Part shown: piece by piece, positions 17,508 through 26,513 of the stretch
How the letters are laid out: each line of letters opens with the position of its first letter
How positions within the stretch are numbered: position 1 is the first letter of the stretch
Origin: Acidobacteriota bacterium
GTDB taxonomy: Bacteria; Acidobacteriota; Thermoanaerobaculia; Thermoanaerobaculales; Thermoanaerobaculaceae
DNA length: 64,000 nucleotides
Assembly: GCA_016213675.1 (NCBI GenBank)
Contig: JACQZW010000051.1
Location: forward strand, 37,503 to 101,502
Reading direction: 5' to 3'
The notes under the pieces: model-generated
The model's input: the letters and a program-made list of their open reading frames with translations, nothing else
Databases searched by the model: none
What the model was told of the DNA's origin: nothing
Program-made: the position numbers and the translations under genes

Positions 17508-19004
17508 ATGGCTAGCCACGAGGACCTCGCCAGCCGCGCCGCTTCCTCGGTGGCCTGGAGACTCGCCGCCAGCCTCACTGCGACCGCCGTCCTGGTGATC
17601 AGATCGGTGGTGCTGGCCCGCTGGTTGCCTGTCGAGGTCTTCGGGGTTTACGCGCTGGCCGCGGCGGTGGTCGGTGTGACCGGCGTGGTGGCGAGCTTCG
17701 GGCTCGGCAACGCGCTCCTGCATCGCTGCGCCGAGACTGCCGACGAGAGGGCCGCGGCCGCCACCCACTTCACGCTCACCTCCCTGTTCACGCTCGCCTG
17801 GGCCGCCGCGCTGGCGGTGACGTCGTTCCTCTCGCCCGCCGGGCCGATGCGGACGGCGCTGGCCGTCCTCACCGGCACAGCCGCCTGCACGCACCTAACC
17901 GCGACGGCGCACTCGCTGCTGCTGCGTCGCGTGCGGCACGGCCGACTGGCCCTACTGAGCGTCGCCGACGCCGCGCTCACGACGGCCGTCGCCATCGCGC
18001 TCGCCAGGCGCGGAGAGACCTTGTGGGCACTGCTCGCCACCGACATCGTGAGGACCGCGGCGGCCGTCACGATCCTCTGCCTGTGGCGGCCGTTCTGGCG
18101 GCCGAGGCTGCGTCTCGTGGCGGCCGAGATTCGCTACTTCCTGCGCTTCGGTGCTCGCGGGATGGCGGCCGACCTGCTCCAGGCTGCCCTCGACCGCCTC
18201 GATAACCTGTGGACCGGCACGCTCCTCGGCAAACCGGCGCTCGGCCTGTACTCCCGCGCGTTCGTCTTCGCCTCCTACCCGCGCATGATCGTCGCGTCAC
18301 CCACCCAGGCGATCGCCGCGGGCGCGTACGCCGAGCTGAGCTCGGACCGCGCGGCGCTCTCGCAGGCGTTCTTTCGCAGCAACGCAGCGCTCCTCCGCGC
18401 CGGGTTCCTGCTCACCGGGTTGCTCGCGGTGGCCGCCCCCGAGCTGGTCGTGCTCCTCATCGGCGCGAAGTGGCTCCCGATGCTCCCCGCGTTCCGCCTC
18501 CTGCTCGTCTTCGCCCTCCTCGATCCAATCAAGCAGACCGTCTCCCAGCTCTTCGTCGCCGTCGGCCGTCCCGGTGTCGTCGTGCAGGCCAGGCTCGTCC
18601 AGCTCGGCGTGCTCGTCGCGGGCCTGTTCTCGCTCGGGCCACGGCTGGGCATCGCCGGCGTGTCCCTCGCCGTCACGGCAATGCAGGCGGTTGGGCTCGC
18701 CATCCTCCTGACGCTGGCCCGTCGCCACGTCGACGTCTCTCTGACCCGGCTGTTCGCCGTGCCCGTCCTCGCCTTCGCAGCGGCGCTCCTTGCCGGCCTG
18801 GGGACCGCGGCGCTCATGGCCGGGACGCCGGTCCTCCAAGCCGCCGCCAAGACCGGCGGCTTCCTGCTCGCCTACTGCCTCGTCCTCCTCGCCGTCGAAG
18901 GCAGGCAGGCCCGGGAGCTCGCCGCGCACCTCCTCGCCCACCGCGCCGAACGTGTCGTGGTGCCTTCCGAGGGAGTCGCGAACCCCGACCGAACGGGGCG
19001 CTGA
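17508..19004 (+). CDS. Lipopolysaccharide/oligosaccharide flippase (Wzx-like, MOP superfamily)
   Basis: 498-residue polytopic membrane protein with about 12-14 predicted helices. The start is typical of the polysaccharide_synt/MVIM group: RAASSVAWRLAASLTATAV, then LARWLPVEVFGVYALA and ASFGLGNALLHR. Such proteins flip undecaprenyl-linked glycan repeat units across the inner membrane. It heads a plus-strand run with two glycosyltransferases and WecB, 6 bp before the next gene, so this is probably the translocase of the locus. Confidence 0.88.
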   Translation: MASHEDLASRAASSVAWRLAASLTATAVLVIRSVVLARWLPVEVFGVYALAAAVVGVTGVVASFGLGNALLHRCAETADERAAAATHFTLTSLFTLAWAAALAVTSFLSPAGPMRTALAVLTGTAACTHLTATAHSLLLRRVRHGRLALLSVADAALTTAVAIALARRGETLWALLATDIVRTAAAVTILCLWRPFWRPRLRLVAAEIRYFLRFGARGMAADLLQAALDRLDNLWTGTLLGKPALGLYSRAFVFASYPRMIVASPTQAIAAGAYAELSSDRAALSQAFFRSNAALLRAGFLLTGLLAVAAPELVVLLIGAKWLPMLPAFRLLLVFALLDPIKQTVSQLFVAVGRPGVVVQARLVQLGVLVAGLFSLGPRLGIAGVSLAVTAMQAVGLAILLTLARRHVDVSLTRLFAVPVLAFAAALLAGLGTAALMAGTPVLQAAAKTGGFLLAYCLVLLAVEGRQARELAAHLLAHRAERVVVPSEGVANPDRTGR

Positions 19005-19010
19005 GAGAGG

Positions 19011-20162
19011 ATGGGCCCCGTGCGGGTGGCGATGCTCCTCTCCAACGCCTTTCGGCCCGACCCGAGGGTCCTCAAGGAGGCGCGCACGCTGGCGCGCGCC
19101 GGGTACTGGGTCGACGTGGTCGCCTGGGATCGCGAGGGTGCGTTCCCACCCGAGGAGTCAGTCGAGGGGTTCACGGTGCGGCGCATCGCCGCGGTGCGCT
19201 CGCGCTACGGGGCCGGTTGGGTGCAGATCGTGCGGCTTCCCCGGTTCTGGCTCGAGGCCTGCCGGCGCCTTGCGGCCCTGCGGCCCGACGTCGTCCACTG
19301 CCACGACTTCGACACCCTGATTCCCGGCCTGCTGTGGCGCCGCAAACACGGCGTGCCGGTGGTCTATGACGCCCACGACGACTACGCCGCGATGCAGGCG
19401 CCCCGACTCCGCGGGTGGTCCGGGGCCGCGCTGCGCCGGATCATCGACGCCGCCGAGCGGCGACTGGCGGCTCGCGCCGACGCCGTGATCACGGTCGACG
19501 AGCATCTGGCGCGGCGCTACCCGGTCGCGAGGACCACGGTGCTCGGCCACTACCCGCCGGCCGCCTTCGGCGCGACGGCCAGGCCCGACCCGGCCGCGGA
19601 ACCGTCGCTGGTCTACAGCGGTCGGCTATCGACCGACCGCGGCTTGCTGGTGATCGCCGCGGCGCTGCACGCGCTCGCGGCCGAGGGGCAGCGGCCGCGC
19701 CTCCGCCTGCTGGGGACGTGGACGAGCCCCGGCGAGAGGAGTGCGTTCGAGTCGGCGATGGAGGGCCTCGAGGGACAGCTCGACTTCCGCGGCTGGGTCC
19801 CCTTCTCCGAGGTGGCAGCCCACTTGGCCGGCGCTCACGTGGCGCTGTCGACGCTGCTGCCCGTGCCGCGCTACGTGGCAGCCCTGCCGGTCAAGCTGTT
19901 CGAGTACATGGCGTGCGGCCTGCCAGTGGTGGCGAGCGATTTCCCGTCTGTCCGGCGGGTGGTCGAGGCTGCCGGGTGCGGAATCCTCGTCGATCCCACC
20001 GATGCCGGCGCCCTGGCCGCCGCGATCCGCGTACTCCTCACCGACCGCGCGCTCGCTCGCCGCCTGGGCGAGCAGGGAGCCGCGGCCTTCCGCGCGTGCT
20101 ACAACTGGGAGGCGATCGAGCCTGACCTTCTGGGAGTCTACGCGAGGGTGCGCTCCTCTTGA
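19011..20162 (+). CDS. GT4-family glycosyltransferase
   Basis: 383-residue GT-B glycosyltransferase. The N-terminal half has the acceptor-side pattern VAMLLSNAFRPDPRVLKEA and the VVHCHDFDTL segment. The C-terminal half has the nucleotide-sugar region KLFEYMACGLPVVASDFP with the EX7E-like element (residues about 290-310). Such enzymes transfer a sugar to a lipid-linked oligosaccharide at the cytosolic face of the membrane. It starts 6 bp after the flippase. The donor sugar cannot be read from the sequence. Confidence 0.88.
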   Translation: MGPVRVAMLLSNAFRPDPRVLKEARTLARAGYWVDVVAWDREGAFPPEESVEGFTVRRIAAVRSRYGAGWVQIVRLPRFWLEACRRLAALRPDVVHCHDFDTLIPGLLWRRKHGVPVVYDAHDDYAAMQAPRLRGWSGAALRRIIDAAERRLAARADAVITVDEHLARRYPVARTTVLGHYPPAAFGATARPDPAAEPSLVYSGRLSTDRGLLVIAAALHALAAEGQRPRLRLLGTWTSPGERSAFESAMEGLEGQLDFRGWVPFSEVAAHLAGAHVALSTLLPVPRYVAALPVKLFEYMACGLPVVASDFPSVRRVVEAAGCGILVDPTDAGALAAAIRVLLTDRALARRLGEQGAAAFRACYNWEAIEPDLLGVYARVRSS

Positions 20163-20178
20163 CGGGGACCAAGGCAGG

Positions 20179-21402
20179 ATGCGAATACTCTACCTGAGCC
20201 AGTACTTTCCGCCCGAGGTCGGGGCCACGCAGGGACGCGCCTGGGAGATGGCCCGCGGCCTCGCCGCCGCCGGTCACGAGGTGACCGTGATCTGCGAGAT
20301 CCCCAACCACCCCCAGGGTGTGGTCCCACCGGCCTATCGCGGCAGGCTGTGGTCGCGCTCGACCGAGGATGGCATCGAGGTGGTCCGGGTCTGGACCGCC
20401 ACATCGCCGCGTAAGACCTTCTCGCGCCGGATGGCGTTCTACACCAGCTTCATGGTCCATGCCGCGCTCGCCGGGCTGCTCGTCCGCGGCCGCTTCGACG
20501 TGGTCTTCGCCACCTCGCCGCCGCTGTTCGTCGGCGGTGCCGCCCTGGCGCTCTCCCACCTACGCCGGCTGCCGATGGTGTTCGAGGTCCGCGACCTGTG
20601 GCCGGAGTCGGCGGTGGAGCTCGGCGAGCTGACGAACCCGGCCGCGATCCGCTGGGCGACCCGCCTCGAGGAGGCGTGCTACCGGCGTGCCCTCCGGATC
20701 GTGGTGGTCACCCGAGGGATCCGCGAGCGCCTCGAGGCTCGCGGCATCCCGCCGGAGAAGCTCAGCCTGATTCCCAACGGCGCCAACGTCGAACTGTTCC
20801 GCTTCCGGCCCGGTGGCCGCGAGGAGCTCCGTGGCCGGCTCGGTGTCGACGGTTGTTTCGTGGCGATTTACGCCGGCATCCACGGGGTGGCCCAGGGCCT
20901 CGAAACCGTGCTCGAGGCCGCCGAGCACCTGCGCGCGCGCCCGGACATCCGCGTTCTCTTCGTCGGCGACGGCCCCGAGAAGGTCGCCCTCCAGGCCGGA
21001 GCGGTCGCTCGCTCGCTGAGCAACCTGACGTTTCTGCCCGCGCAACCCCGCGAGGCGATCCCCGACATCCTCTCCGCCGCCGATGCGGCCCTCGTTGTGC
21101 TTCGGGACGCCGAGCTCTTTCGAGGCGCCCTGCCATCGAAGCTGTTCGACGCCTGGGCCTGCGAGCGGCCCGTCGTGCTCGCGGTCGACGGCGAGGCCCG
21201 GGAGCTCCTCGACGAAGCGGAGGGGGGCGTGTTCGTGCCGCCCGAGGACCCCGGTCGCCTGGCGTCCGCGATCGAGCGCCTCGCCGGCGATCCCGCCGGC
21301 TGCGCCGCGATGGGCCGGCGCGGCCGCGAGCTCACCGTGGCGCGCTTCTCGCGGGCGGCCCAGGCGCGGTCGCTCGAGGAGGTCCTGCGGGAATGCCGGT
21401 GA
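20179..21402 (+). CDS. WbuB-like GT4 glycosyltransferase
   Basis: 407-residue GT-B glycosyltransferase. It begins MRILYLSQYFPPEVGATQGR, the typical opening of WbuB-like transferases (often N-acetyl-fucosaminyl or similar transferases acting after the initiating sugar). Later motifs are FEVRDLWPESAVELG, LIPNGANVELF and LPSKLFDAWACERPVVL. The ATG at 20179 sits 16 bp after the previous gene; a longer frame upstream is a shadow. Its last codons overlap wecB by 10 bp, indicating translational coupling. Confidence 0.88.
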   Translation: MRILYLSQYFPPEVGATQGRAWEMARGLAAAGHEVTVICEIPNHPQGVVPPAYRGRLWSRSTEDGIEVVRVWTATSPRKTFSRRMAFYTSFMVHAALAGLLVRGRFDVVFATSPPLFVGGAALALSHLRRLPMVFEVRDLWPESAVELGELTNPAAIRWATRLEEACYRRALRIVVVTRGIRERLEARGIPPEKLSLIPNGANVELFRFRPGGREELRGRLGVDGCFVAIYAGIHGVAQGLETVLEAAEHLRARPDIRVLFVGDGPEKVALQAGAVARSLSNLTFLPAQPREAIPDILSAADAALVVLRDAELFRGALPSKLFDAWACERPVVLAVDGEARELLDEAEGGVFVPPEDPGRLASAIERLAGDPAGCAAMGRRGRELTVARFSRAAQARSLEEVLRECR

Positions 21403-22499
21403 AGATCCTCCACGTCGTCGGCGCGCGCCCGAACTTCGTCAAGGCCGCACCGGTGCTGCGCGCCCTGGCGGCCTACCCGCGCTGCCGGAGCGTCCTGGTC
21501 CACACCGGCCAGCACTACGACCGCGAGATGTCGTCGGTGTTGTTCGCCGATCTCGGGTTGCCCGACCCGGATGAGCACCTCGGCGCCGGCGGCGGCACCC
21601 ACGCCGGGCAGACCGCGGAGGTGATGGTCCGCCTCGAGCCGGTCCTCCTCGCGCACCGGCCGGACCTCGTGGTGGTCTTCGGCGATGTCAACTCGACGCT
21701 CGCCGCGGCGCTGGTAGCGGCCAAGCTCGGCCTGCCGATCGCCCACGTCGAGGCGGGGCTGCGCAGCTTCGACCGCACGATGCCCGAGGAGATCAACCGG
21801 GTCGTCACCGACCTGCTCGCAGGCCTGCACTTCACGCCGACTGCCGACGCCGACGACAACCTCCGCAGCGCGGGGATCGCCGCCGACAGGGTCCACCTGG
21901 TCGGCAACGTGATGGCCGACACCCTGCTTGGTGCCGTGGCGGAGGCCCGGGCTCGACGGGTCTGCCGGCGGTGGGGCCTGGACGAGGGCGGCTACGGCGT
22001 CCTGACGCTGCACCGCGCCGGCAACGTCGACGATCCCGCCACCCTGTCCGCGCTCCTCGCCGCAGCCGCGCGGGTGGCGGAACGGATCCCACTTGTCTTC
22101 CCCGTGCACCCGAGGACGCGCCTCCGGATGGCCGAGTCGGGCCTGGCGCCGCTGCTCGGCGCCCCGACCGGGCTCTGCGCGGTCGAACCGCTCGGCTACC
22201 TCGACTTCGTCGGGTTGCTCGCCGGGGCCCGCCTGGTCTTGACCGACTCCGGCGGCGTGCAGGCGGAGAGCACCATCGTCGGCGTGCCGTGCGTGACGCT
22301 GCGGGAACGCACGGAGTGGGTGGTGACCGTCGAGTGCGGCGGCAACCAGCTCGCCGGGACCGACCCGGACCGGGTGCTCGCCTGCGCCGAGCGCGCGCTG
22401 GCGGGCGCGGTCGCCTGCCACAGCCGCCCGCCGCTCTGGGACGGTCGTGCCGCCAAGCGCATCGCCGCCGTGCTGGCGCGCGAGCTCGGCCTCGGCTGA
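21393..22499 (+). CDS. wecB: UDP-N-acetylglucosamine 2-epimerase (non-hydrolysing)
   Basis: 368-residue GT-B-fold epimerase converting UDP-GlcNAc to UDP-ManNAc, or acting on a 3-acetamido-uronate analogue as WbpI does. Family motifs are VVGARPNFVKAAPVL, HTGQHYD, VFGDVNSTLAAAL, HVEAGLRSFDR and the late TDSGGVQAESTIVGVPC. The start overlaps the preceding transferase. It ends 3 bp from the convergent stop of a fused dehydrogenase-acetyltransferase, which would fit the WbpI role in diacetylated mannuronate synthesis. Sequence alone does not separate WecB from WbpI. Confidence 0.9.
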   Translation: MPVKILHVVGARPNFVKAAPVLRALAAYPRCRSVLVHTGQHYDREMSSVLFADLGLPDPDEHLGAGGGTHAGQTAEVMVRLEPVLLAHRPDLVVVFGDVNSTLAAALVAAKLGLPIAHVEAGLRSFDRTMPEEINRVVTDLLAGLHFTPTADADDNLRSAGIAADRVHLVGNVMADTLLGAVAEARARRVCRRWGLDEGGYGVLTLHRAGNVDDPATLSALLAAAARVAERIPLVFPVHPRTRLRMAESGLAPLLGAPTGLCAVEPLGYLDFVGLLAGARLVLTDSGGVQAESTIVGVPCVTLRERTEWVVTVECGGNQLAGTDPDRVLACAERALAGAVACHSRPPLWDGRAAKRIAAVLARELGLG

Positions 22500-22502
22500 C
22501 GC

Positions 22503-24206
22503 TCAGCGCCGCGTCGGCGTCGAGGCCTCCCTGCGCTGCAGCACCTCGTCGTACGGTGACCTCCCGGTCCGCAGGTGCTCCGGGAGCGGCGCGTCCTCGT
22601 CGAGGTCGAGGCAGCGCAGCACCCCGGGCTCGACCTCCCGGTAGCGCAGGCCGCTCTCGGGGCAAGAGCGGATCCCCTCCCCGTCGACCTCGCCGAGCGG
22701 CAGGCCGTGGCGACTCATCCAGCCGACCGCTCGGGCCGGAACGCCGACCACGAGCGCGTAGTCCGGCACATCCCTGGTCACGACCGCGCCGGCGGCCACG
22801 AACGCGTGTCGCCCCACGGTCACGCCGCAGACCACGGTGGCGTTCGCGCCGATCGTGCAGCCCCGACGGAGCCGGGTGCCCTCGTAGAGCGCGTGGCGGT
22901 TGACCTCGGAGCGGGGGTTGGTGACGTTCGTGAGGACGCACGAGGGACCGAGGAACACGAAGTCCTCGATCACCGTGCCGGTGTAGATGGAGACGTTGTT
23001 CTGCACCTTCACCCCGTCGCCGACCACGACCCCGCCGGCGACGTTGCAGTTCTGGCCGAAGCTGCAGTCGCGCCCGATCCGCGCGCCCGCCATGACGTGG
23101 CCGAAGTGCCAGATCTTGGTCCCCTCGCCGATCTCGCAGGGCGAGTCCACCACGGCGGTCGGGTGGACGAAGACCCCTGGCGGCGCCGCGAAGGGCCGCC
23201 GCAGAACCACCGCATCCGGCGGCGTGCCGAGTGTTGCCGTCGCGCCGTCCCGCTCGAGCGACTCCTGGAGCGCCGCCAGAACCGAGAGCACCGTCAGGCC
23301 CTCGGTGCCGTCGGTGCGCGGGCTCTCGCGCGTGCGGACGCAGGCGAGGAAGTGCTCACACTCGGCACGCAGCGGCTCGACCTCGGCCAGCGGCACCGAC
23401 ACGGGCTCGCCCCGCATCGCCGTGGGCTCGCGGTGCCGCCACTCGACCCGGTGCGGATAGAGGACCAGCTTGTCGGCGGCGGTGTCTTCGAACACCGCCA
23501 TCCGCTCCGACCCGACGACCACGAGCCTCTGCTCCTTGAACGGGTGCAGCCAGCTCACGAAGATGTGGGCACGCACCCCGCTCGCGAAGACCAGCTCGCT
23601 GAGCGTCACGTCGGCGACGTCCCGGTTGAGGTAGGCGGCACCCCGGCACGAGCACGCCGCCGGCGCCTCGCCGAGCAGCGCCACCATCGCCGAGATGTCG
23701 TGCGGCGCGAAGCTCCAGAGGATGTTCTCCTCGCTGCGGATCCTGCCGATGTTGAGGCGGTTCGAGTAGAGGTAGCGGAGCTGCCCCAGCTCGCCGGCGT
23801 CGATGAGCTCCTTGAGCCGGACGACGGCCGGGTGGTAGCGCAGCAGGTGGCCCACCATCAGGACGCGGCCGCGCTCGGCGGCCAGGCGGACCAGCGACTC
23901 CCCGTCCCGGACGCCGAGGGCGAGCGGCTTCTCGACCAGGACGTCCTTGCCGGCCTCGAGGCAACGGCGGGCGATCTCGACGTGGGTGGCCGCCGGGGTG
24001 GCGATCGCCACGGCGCCGACGGCGGGGTCGGCGAGCAGCTCGTCGACGCTCGCCGCGCGCACGACACCGGGCCACGAGTCGGCCACCGCCGCGGCGCGCC
24101 CGGCATCGAGGTCCAGCACGGATCGCAACGCCCCCAGCTCGTGAAACACCCGAGCCAGGTTGCCGCCCCAGGCGCCGCAGCCGATCAACGCCACGCTTGC
24201 TTCCAC
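22503..24206 (-). CDS. Fused Gfo/Idh/MocA sugar dehydrogenase - LbH N-acetyltransferase
   Basis: 567-residue fusion from a GTG at 24206 (GAGGTG ribosome site). Residues 1-320 are a Gfo/Idh/MocA oxidoreductase: VALIGCGAWGGNLARVF for NAD(P), then DVLVEKPLAL (the conserved EKP). Residues about 345-510 are a left-handed beta-helix acetyltransferase of the WbpD/WlbB type (IWHFGHVMAGARIG, FGQNCNVAGGVVVGDGVKVQ, YALVVGVPARAVGW). A C-terminal tail carries two cysteines (RSCPESGLRY, VLRC). WbpB (3-dehydrogenase) and WbpD (3-N-acetyltransferase) are steps in UDP-GlcNAc(3NAc)A synthesis, so one polypeptide would supply both. The aminotransferase that acts between them is not in the window. Confidence 0.88.
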   Translation of the reverse strand: MEASVALIGCGAWGGNLARVFHELGALRSVLDLDAGRAAAVADSWPGVVRAASVDELLADPAVGAVAIATPAATHVEIARRCLEAGKDVLVEKPLALGVRDGESLVRLAAERGRVLMVGHLLRYHPAVVRLKELIDAGELGQLRYLYSNRLNIGRIRSEENILWSFAPHDISAMVALLGEAPAACSCRGAAYLNRDVADVTLSELVFASGVRAHIFVSWLHPFKEQRLVVVGSERMAVFEDTAADKLVLYPHRVEWRHREPTAMRGEPVSVPLAEVEPLRAECEHFLACVRTRESPRTDGTEGLTVLSVLAALQESLERDGATATLGTPPDAVVLRRPFAAPPGVFVHPTAVVDSPCEIGEGTKIWHFGHVMAGARIGRDCSFGQNCNVAGGVVVGDGVKVQNNVSIYTGTVIEDFVFLGPSCVLTNVTNPRSEVNRHALYEGTRLRRGCTIGANATVVCGVTVGRHAFVAAGAVVTRDVPDYALVVGVPARAVGWMSRHGLPLGEVDGEGIRSCPESGLRYREVEPGVLRCLDLDEDAPLPEHLRTGRSPYDEVLQRREASTPTRR

Positions 24207-24417
24207 TGAGCACCTCGCTGTCTCGCGCGTTCCTGCAGGCGCGGCCCGACCGCACGGTCGCCGCCCCGCCATGCTGCGCTTGCGCCCTGTATGATGACGG
24301 CGATGCTTCGCGCCAGCAAGATGCAGGCTGTATCCGCAAGCTCGCGCCCCAGGCCGGCGCGGGTCCCGGCGGACGGCCCCGATCGCCGCGAACCGGGCGG
24401 CGCGCCGCGGAGCGACG

Positions 24418-25464
24418 GTGCCGGTCGGTAACCTCCTCGCCATCGTCGCTGCCGCGCTCTTCCTGGCGCTGGTCGGGACGCCCGCGATGCGCGCGGTCGC
24501 GCGCCGGTTCGGCGTGCTCGATCAGCCGGCCGGCCGCAAGCTGCATTCCCAGCCGGTGCCGCTCCTGGGAGGCGTCGCGATCTACGGCGCCGTCGTCGGG
24601 TCGTTGCTGCTCCTTCCCGACCGGCGCGAGGTGCTGCAGCTCGCGGCGATCGTGCTGGCCGCCACATGGGTGTCGCTCTGGGGCCTATGGGACGACCGCC
24701 GGCCGCTGCCGCCGATCGCCAAGCTCCTCGCCCAGATCACGGCGGCGGCGACCCTCGCCGCCGGTGGCATCCAGGTCGCGATGCGGCTGCCCGACTGGGC
24801 GAACATCGCGCTGACCGTGCTGTGGGTCGTGGGGATCACCAACGCCTTCAACCTGCTCGACAACATGGACGGGCTCGCCGGCGGCGTCGGCGCGACGGCG
24901 GCCGCGTACTTCCTCCTCATGGCGGCGATGAACGGGCAGGTCCTGGTGAGCGCGTTGGCGGCCGCAACGCTCGGCGCCTGCCTCGGCTTCTTGTTCTACA
25001 ACTTCAACCCGGCGAGTATCTTCATGGGCGACTCCGGGAGCCTCTTCCTTGGCCTCGTGATGGCTGCGCTCGGAATCAAGCTGCGTTTCCCGGCCAACGT
25101 CTCCTGGGTCAACTGGATGGTGCCCGTGCTGGTCCTGGGCGTGCCGATCCTCGACACCACGTTGGTCGTGGTCTCCCGCCTGCGCCGCGGCGTCAACCCT
25201 TTCACCACCCCGGGCAAGGACCACATCTCGCACCGGCTCGTGCGGCTCGGATGGACCCGCCGCGAGGCGGTGCTGGTGCTCCTCCTCGCCGGCTGCGCGC
25301 TGGGCGTGCTCGCGCTCTTCGTCAGCCTGGCGAACGTGACCGAGGCGTACACGATCGCGGGCGCGAGCCTCCTCGCGGCGGCGGCCGTCCTGGCCTGGCT
25401 GGAGCTCCACGCCGGACCGTCCGACGACCTGCCCGCTCCGACCGGCTCCGGGAGCGCCTCGTGA
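24418..25464 (+). CDS. wecA: Undecaprenyl-phosphate GlcNAc-1-phosphate transferase-like (WecA/MraY family)
   Basis: 348-residue integral membrane glycosyl-1-phosphate transferase with about 10-11 helices. Signatures are KLHSQPVPLLGGVAIY, LWDDRRPLPP (the DDxxK-like catalytic acidic pair), NAFNLLDNMDGLAGG (NxxNxxDGIDGLA motif), ASIFMGDSGSLFLGL and GKDHISHRLVRLG. It transfers a sugar-1-phosphate from UDP-HexNAc to undecaprenyl phosphate, the first step of the surface glycan. The start is a GTG. The stop overlaps the next gene's GTG (GTGA). Confidence 0.9.
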   Translation: MPVGNLLAIVAAALFLALVGTPAMRAVARRFGVLDQPAGRKLHSQPVPLLGGVAIYGAVVGSLLLLPDRREVLQLAAIVLAATWVSLWGLWDDRRPLPPIAKLLAQITAAATLAAGGIQVAMRLPDWANIALTVLWVVGITNAFNLLDNMDGLAGGVGATAAAYFLLMAAMNGQVLVSALAAATLGACLGFLFYNFNPASIFMGDSGSLFLGLVMAALGIKLRFPANVSWVNWMVPVLVLGVPILDTTLVVVSRLRRGVNPFTTPGKDHISHRLVRLGWTRREAVLVLLLAGCALGVLALFVSLANVTEAYTIAGASLLAAAAVLAWLELHAGPSDDLPAPTGSGSAS

Positions 25465-26513
25465 GCAACGGACCCGTGCCACGGCCCCACGTCCTGATCA
25501 CCGGTGGCGCCGGCTTCATCGGCAGCCACCTCGCGGAGGCGTGCCTGGCGGCCGGCCACCGCGTGACCGCAATCGACGATCTCTCCACCGGGAGCCGGCA
25601 CAACGTCGAACAGCTCATGGCCGACCCCCTCTTTCGTCTGGTGGAGGACACCATCGCCGACCCCTCGACGCTCGGGCCGCTGGTCGAGGCGTGCGACACG
25701 GTCGTCCACCTGGCGGCGGCGGTCGGCGTGGACCTCATCGTGCACGACCCGGTGCGCGTCATCGAGTGCAACGTCATCGGCACCCAGGCCGTCCTCAAGG
25801 CGGCGGTGCAGCACGGGCGGAAGGTGCTGGTGGCCTCGAGCTCTGAGGTGTACGGCAAGGGCGCGGGCGCGCCGTTCGGCGAGGACGACGACCGCCTGCT
25901 CGGGCCGACCACCAAGTCCAGGTGGTGCTACTCGACCTCCAAGGCGGCCGGCGAGTACCTGGCACTCGCCTACCACCGCCAGCAGGGACTGCCGGTCGTC
26001 GTGATGCGCTTCTTCAACACCGTCGGCCCCCGCCAGACCGGTCGCTACGGCATGGTCGTGCCGCGGCTCGTCGCCCAGGCGCTCGCCGGCGAGCCGCTCA
26101 CGGTCTACGGCGACGGGAGGCAGAGCCGTTGCTTCTGTGACGTCAACGACGTCGTCCGCGCGATCCTGGCGCTCGCGACCTGTCCTGCCGCAGTCGGCCA
26201 GGTCGTCAATGTCGGTTCCACCGAGGAGGTGACCATCCTCGAGCTCGCCCGCCGGATCCTGGCCCTCCTCGGCGGCGACGGCGCGACCGACGCGGGCGGA
26301 CTGCTGGCCAGGGGCCTGATCCGACTCGTCCCCTTCGAGTCGGCCTACGAGAGCGGCTTCGAGGACATGCTGCGGCGCGTGCCGGATATCCGGAAGATCA
26401 CCCTGCTGACCGGCTGGACGCCTGGGTTGCCACTGGACGAGACGCTGCGCCGCGTCGTCACGTGGCTGGCCCCGGCGCGGCTGATCCCTGGCCGACCTGC
26501 TGAAGTCGGGTGA
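25461..26513 (+). CDS. NAD-dependent epimerase/dehydratase (extended SDR)
   Basis: 350-residue extended short-chain dehydrogenase. It has the NAD-binding LITGGAGFIGSHLAEACL, the catalytic Ser-Tyr-Lys set in VASSSEVYG and CYSTSKAAGEYLA, and the substrate-side MRFFNTVGPRQTGRYGMVV. This pattern fits UDP-glucose 4-epimerase or UDP-glucuronate decarboxylase/epimerase-type enzymes that supply nucleotide sugars. The GTG start overlaps the wecA stop. Its last 56 bp overlap the convergent O-antigen ligase gene. Exact substrate is uncertain. Confidence 0.87.
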   Translation: MSNGPVPRPHVLITGGAGFIGSHLAEACLAAGHRVTAIDDLSTGSRHNVEQLMADPLFRLVEDTIADPSTLGPLVEACDTVVHLAAAVGVDLIVHDPVRVIECNVIGTQAVLKAAVQHGRKVLVASSSEVYGKGAGAPFGEDDDRLLGPTTKSRWCYSTSKAAGEYLALAYHRQQGLPVVVMRFFNTVGPRQTGRYGMVVPRLVAQALAGEPLTVYGDGRQSRCFCDVNDVVRAILALATCPAAVGQVVNVGSTEEVTILELARRILALLGGDGATDAGGLLARGLIRLVPFESAYESGFEDMLRRVPDIRKITLLTGWTPGLPLDETLRRVVTWLAPARLIPGRPAEVG

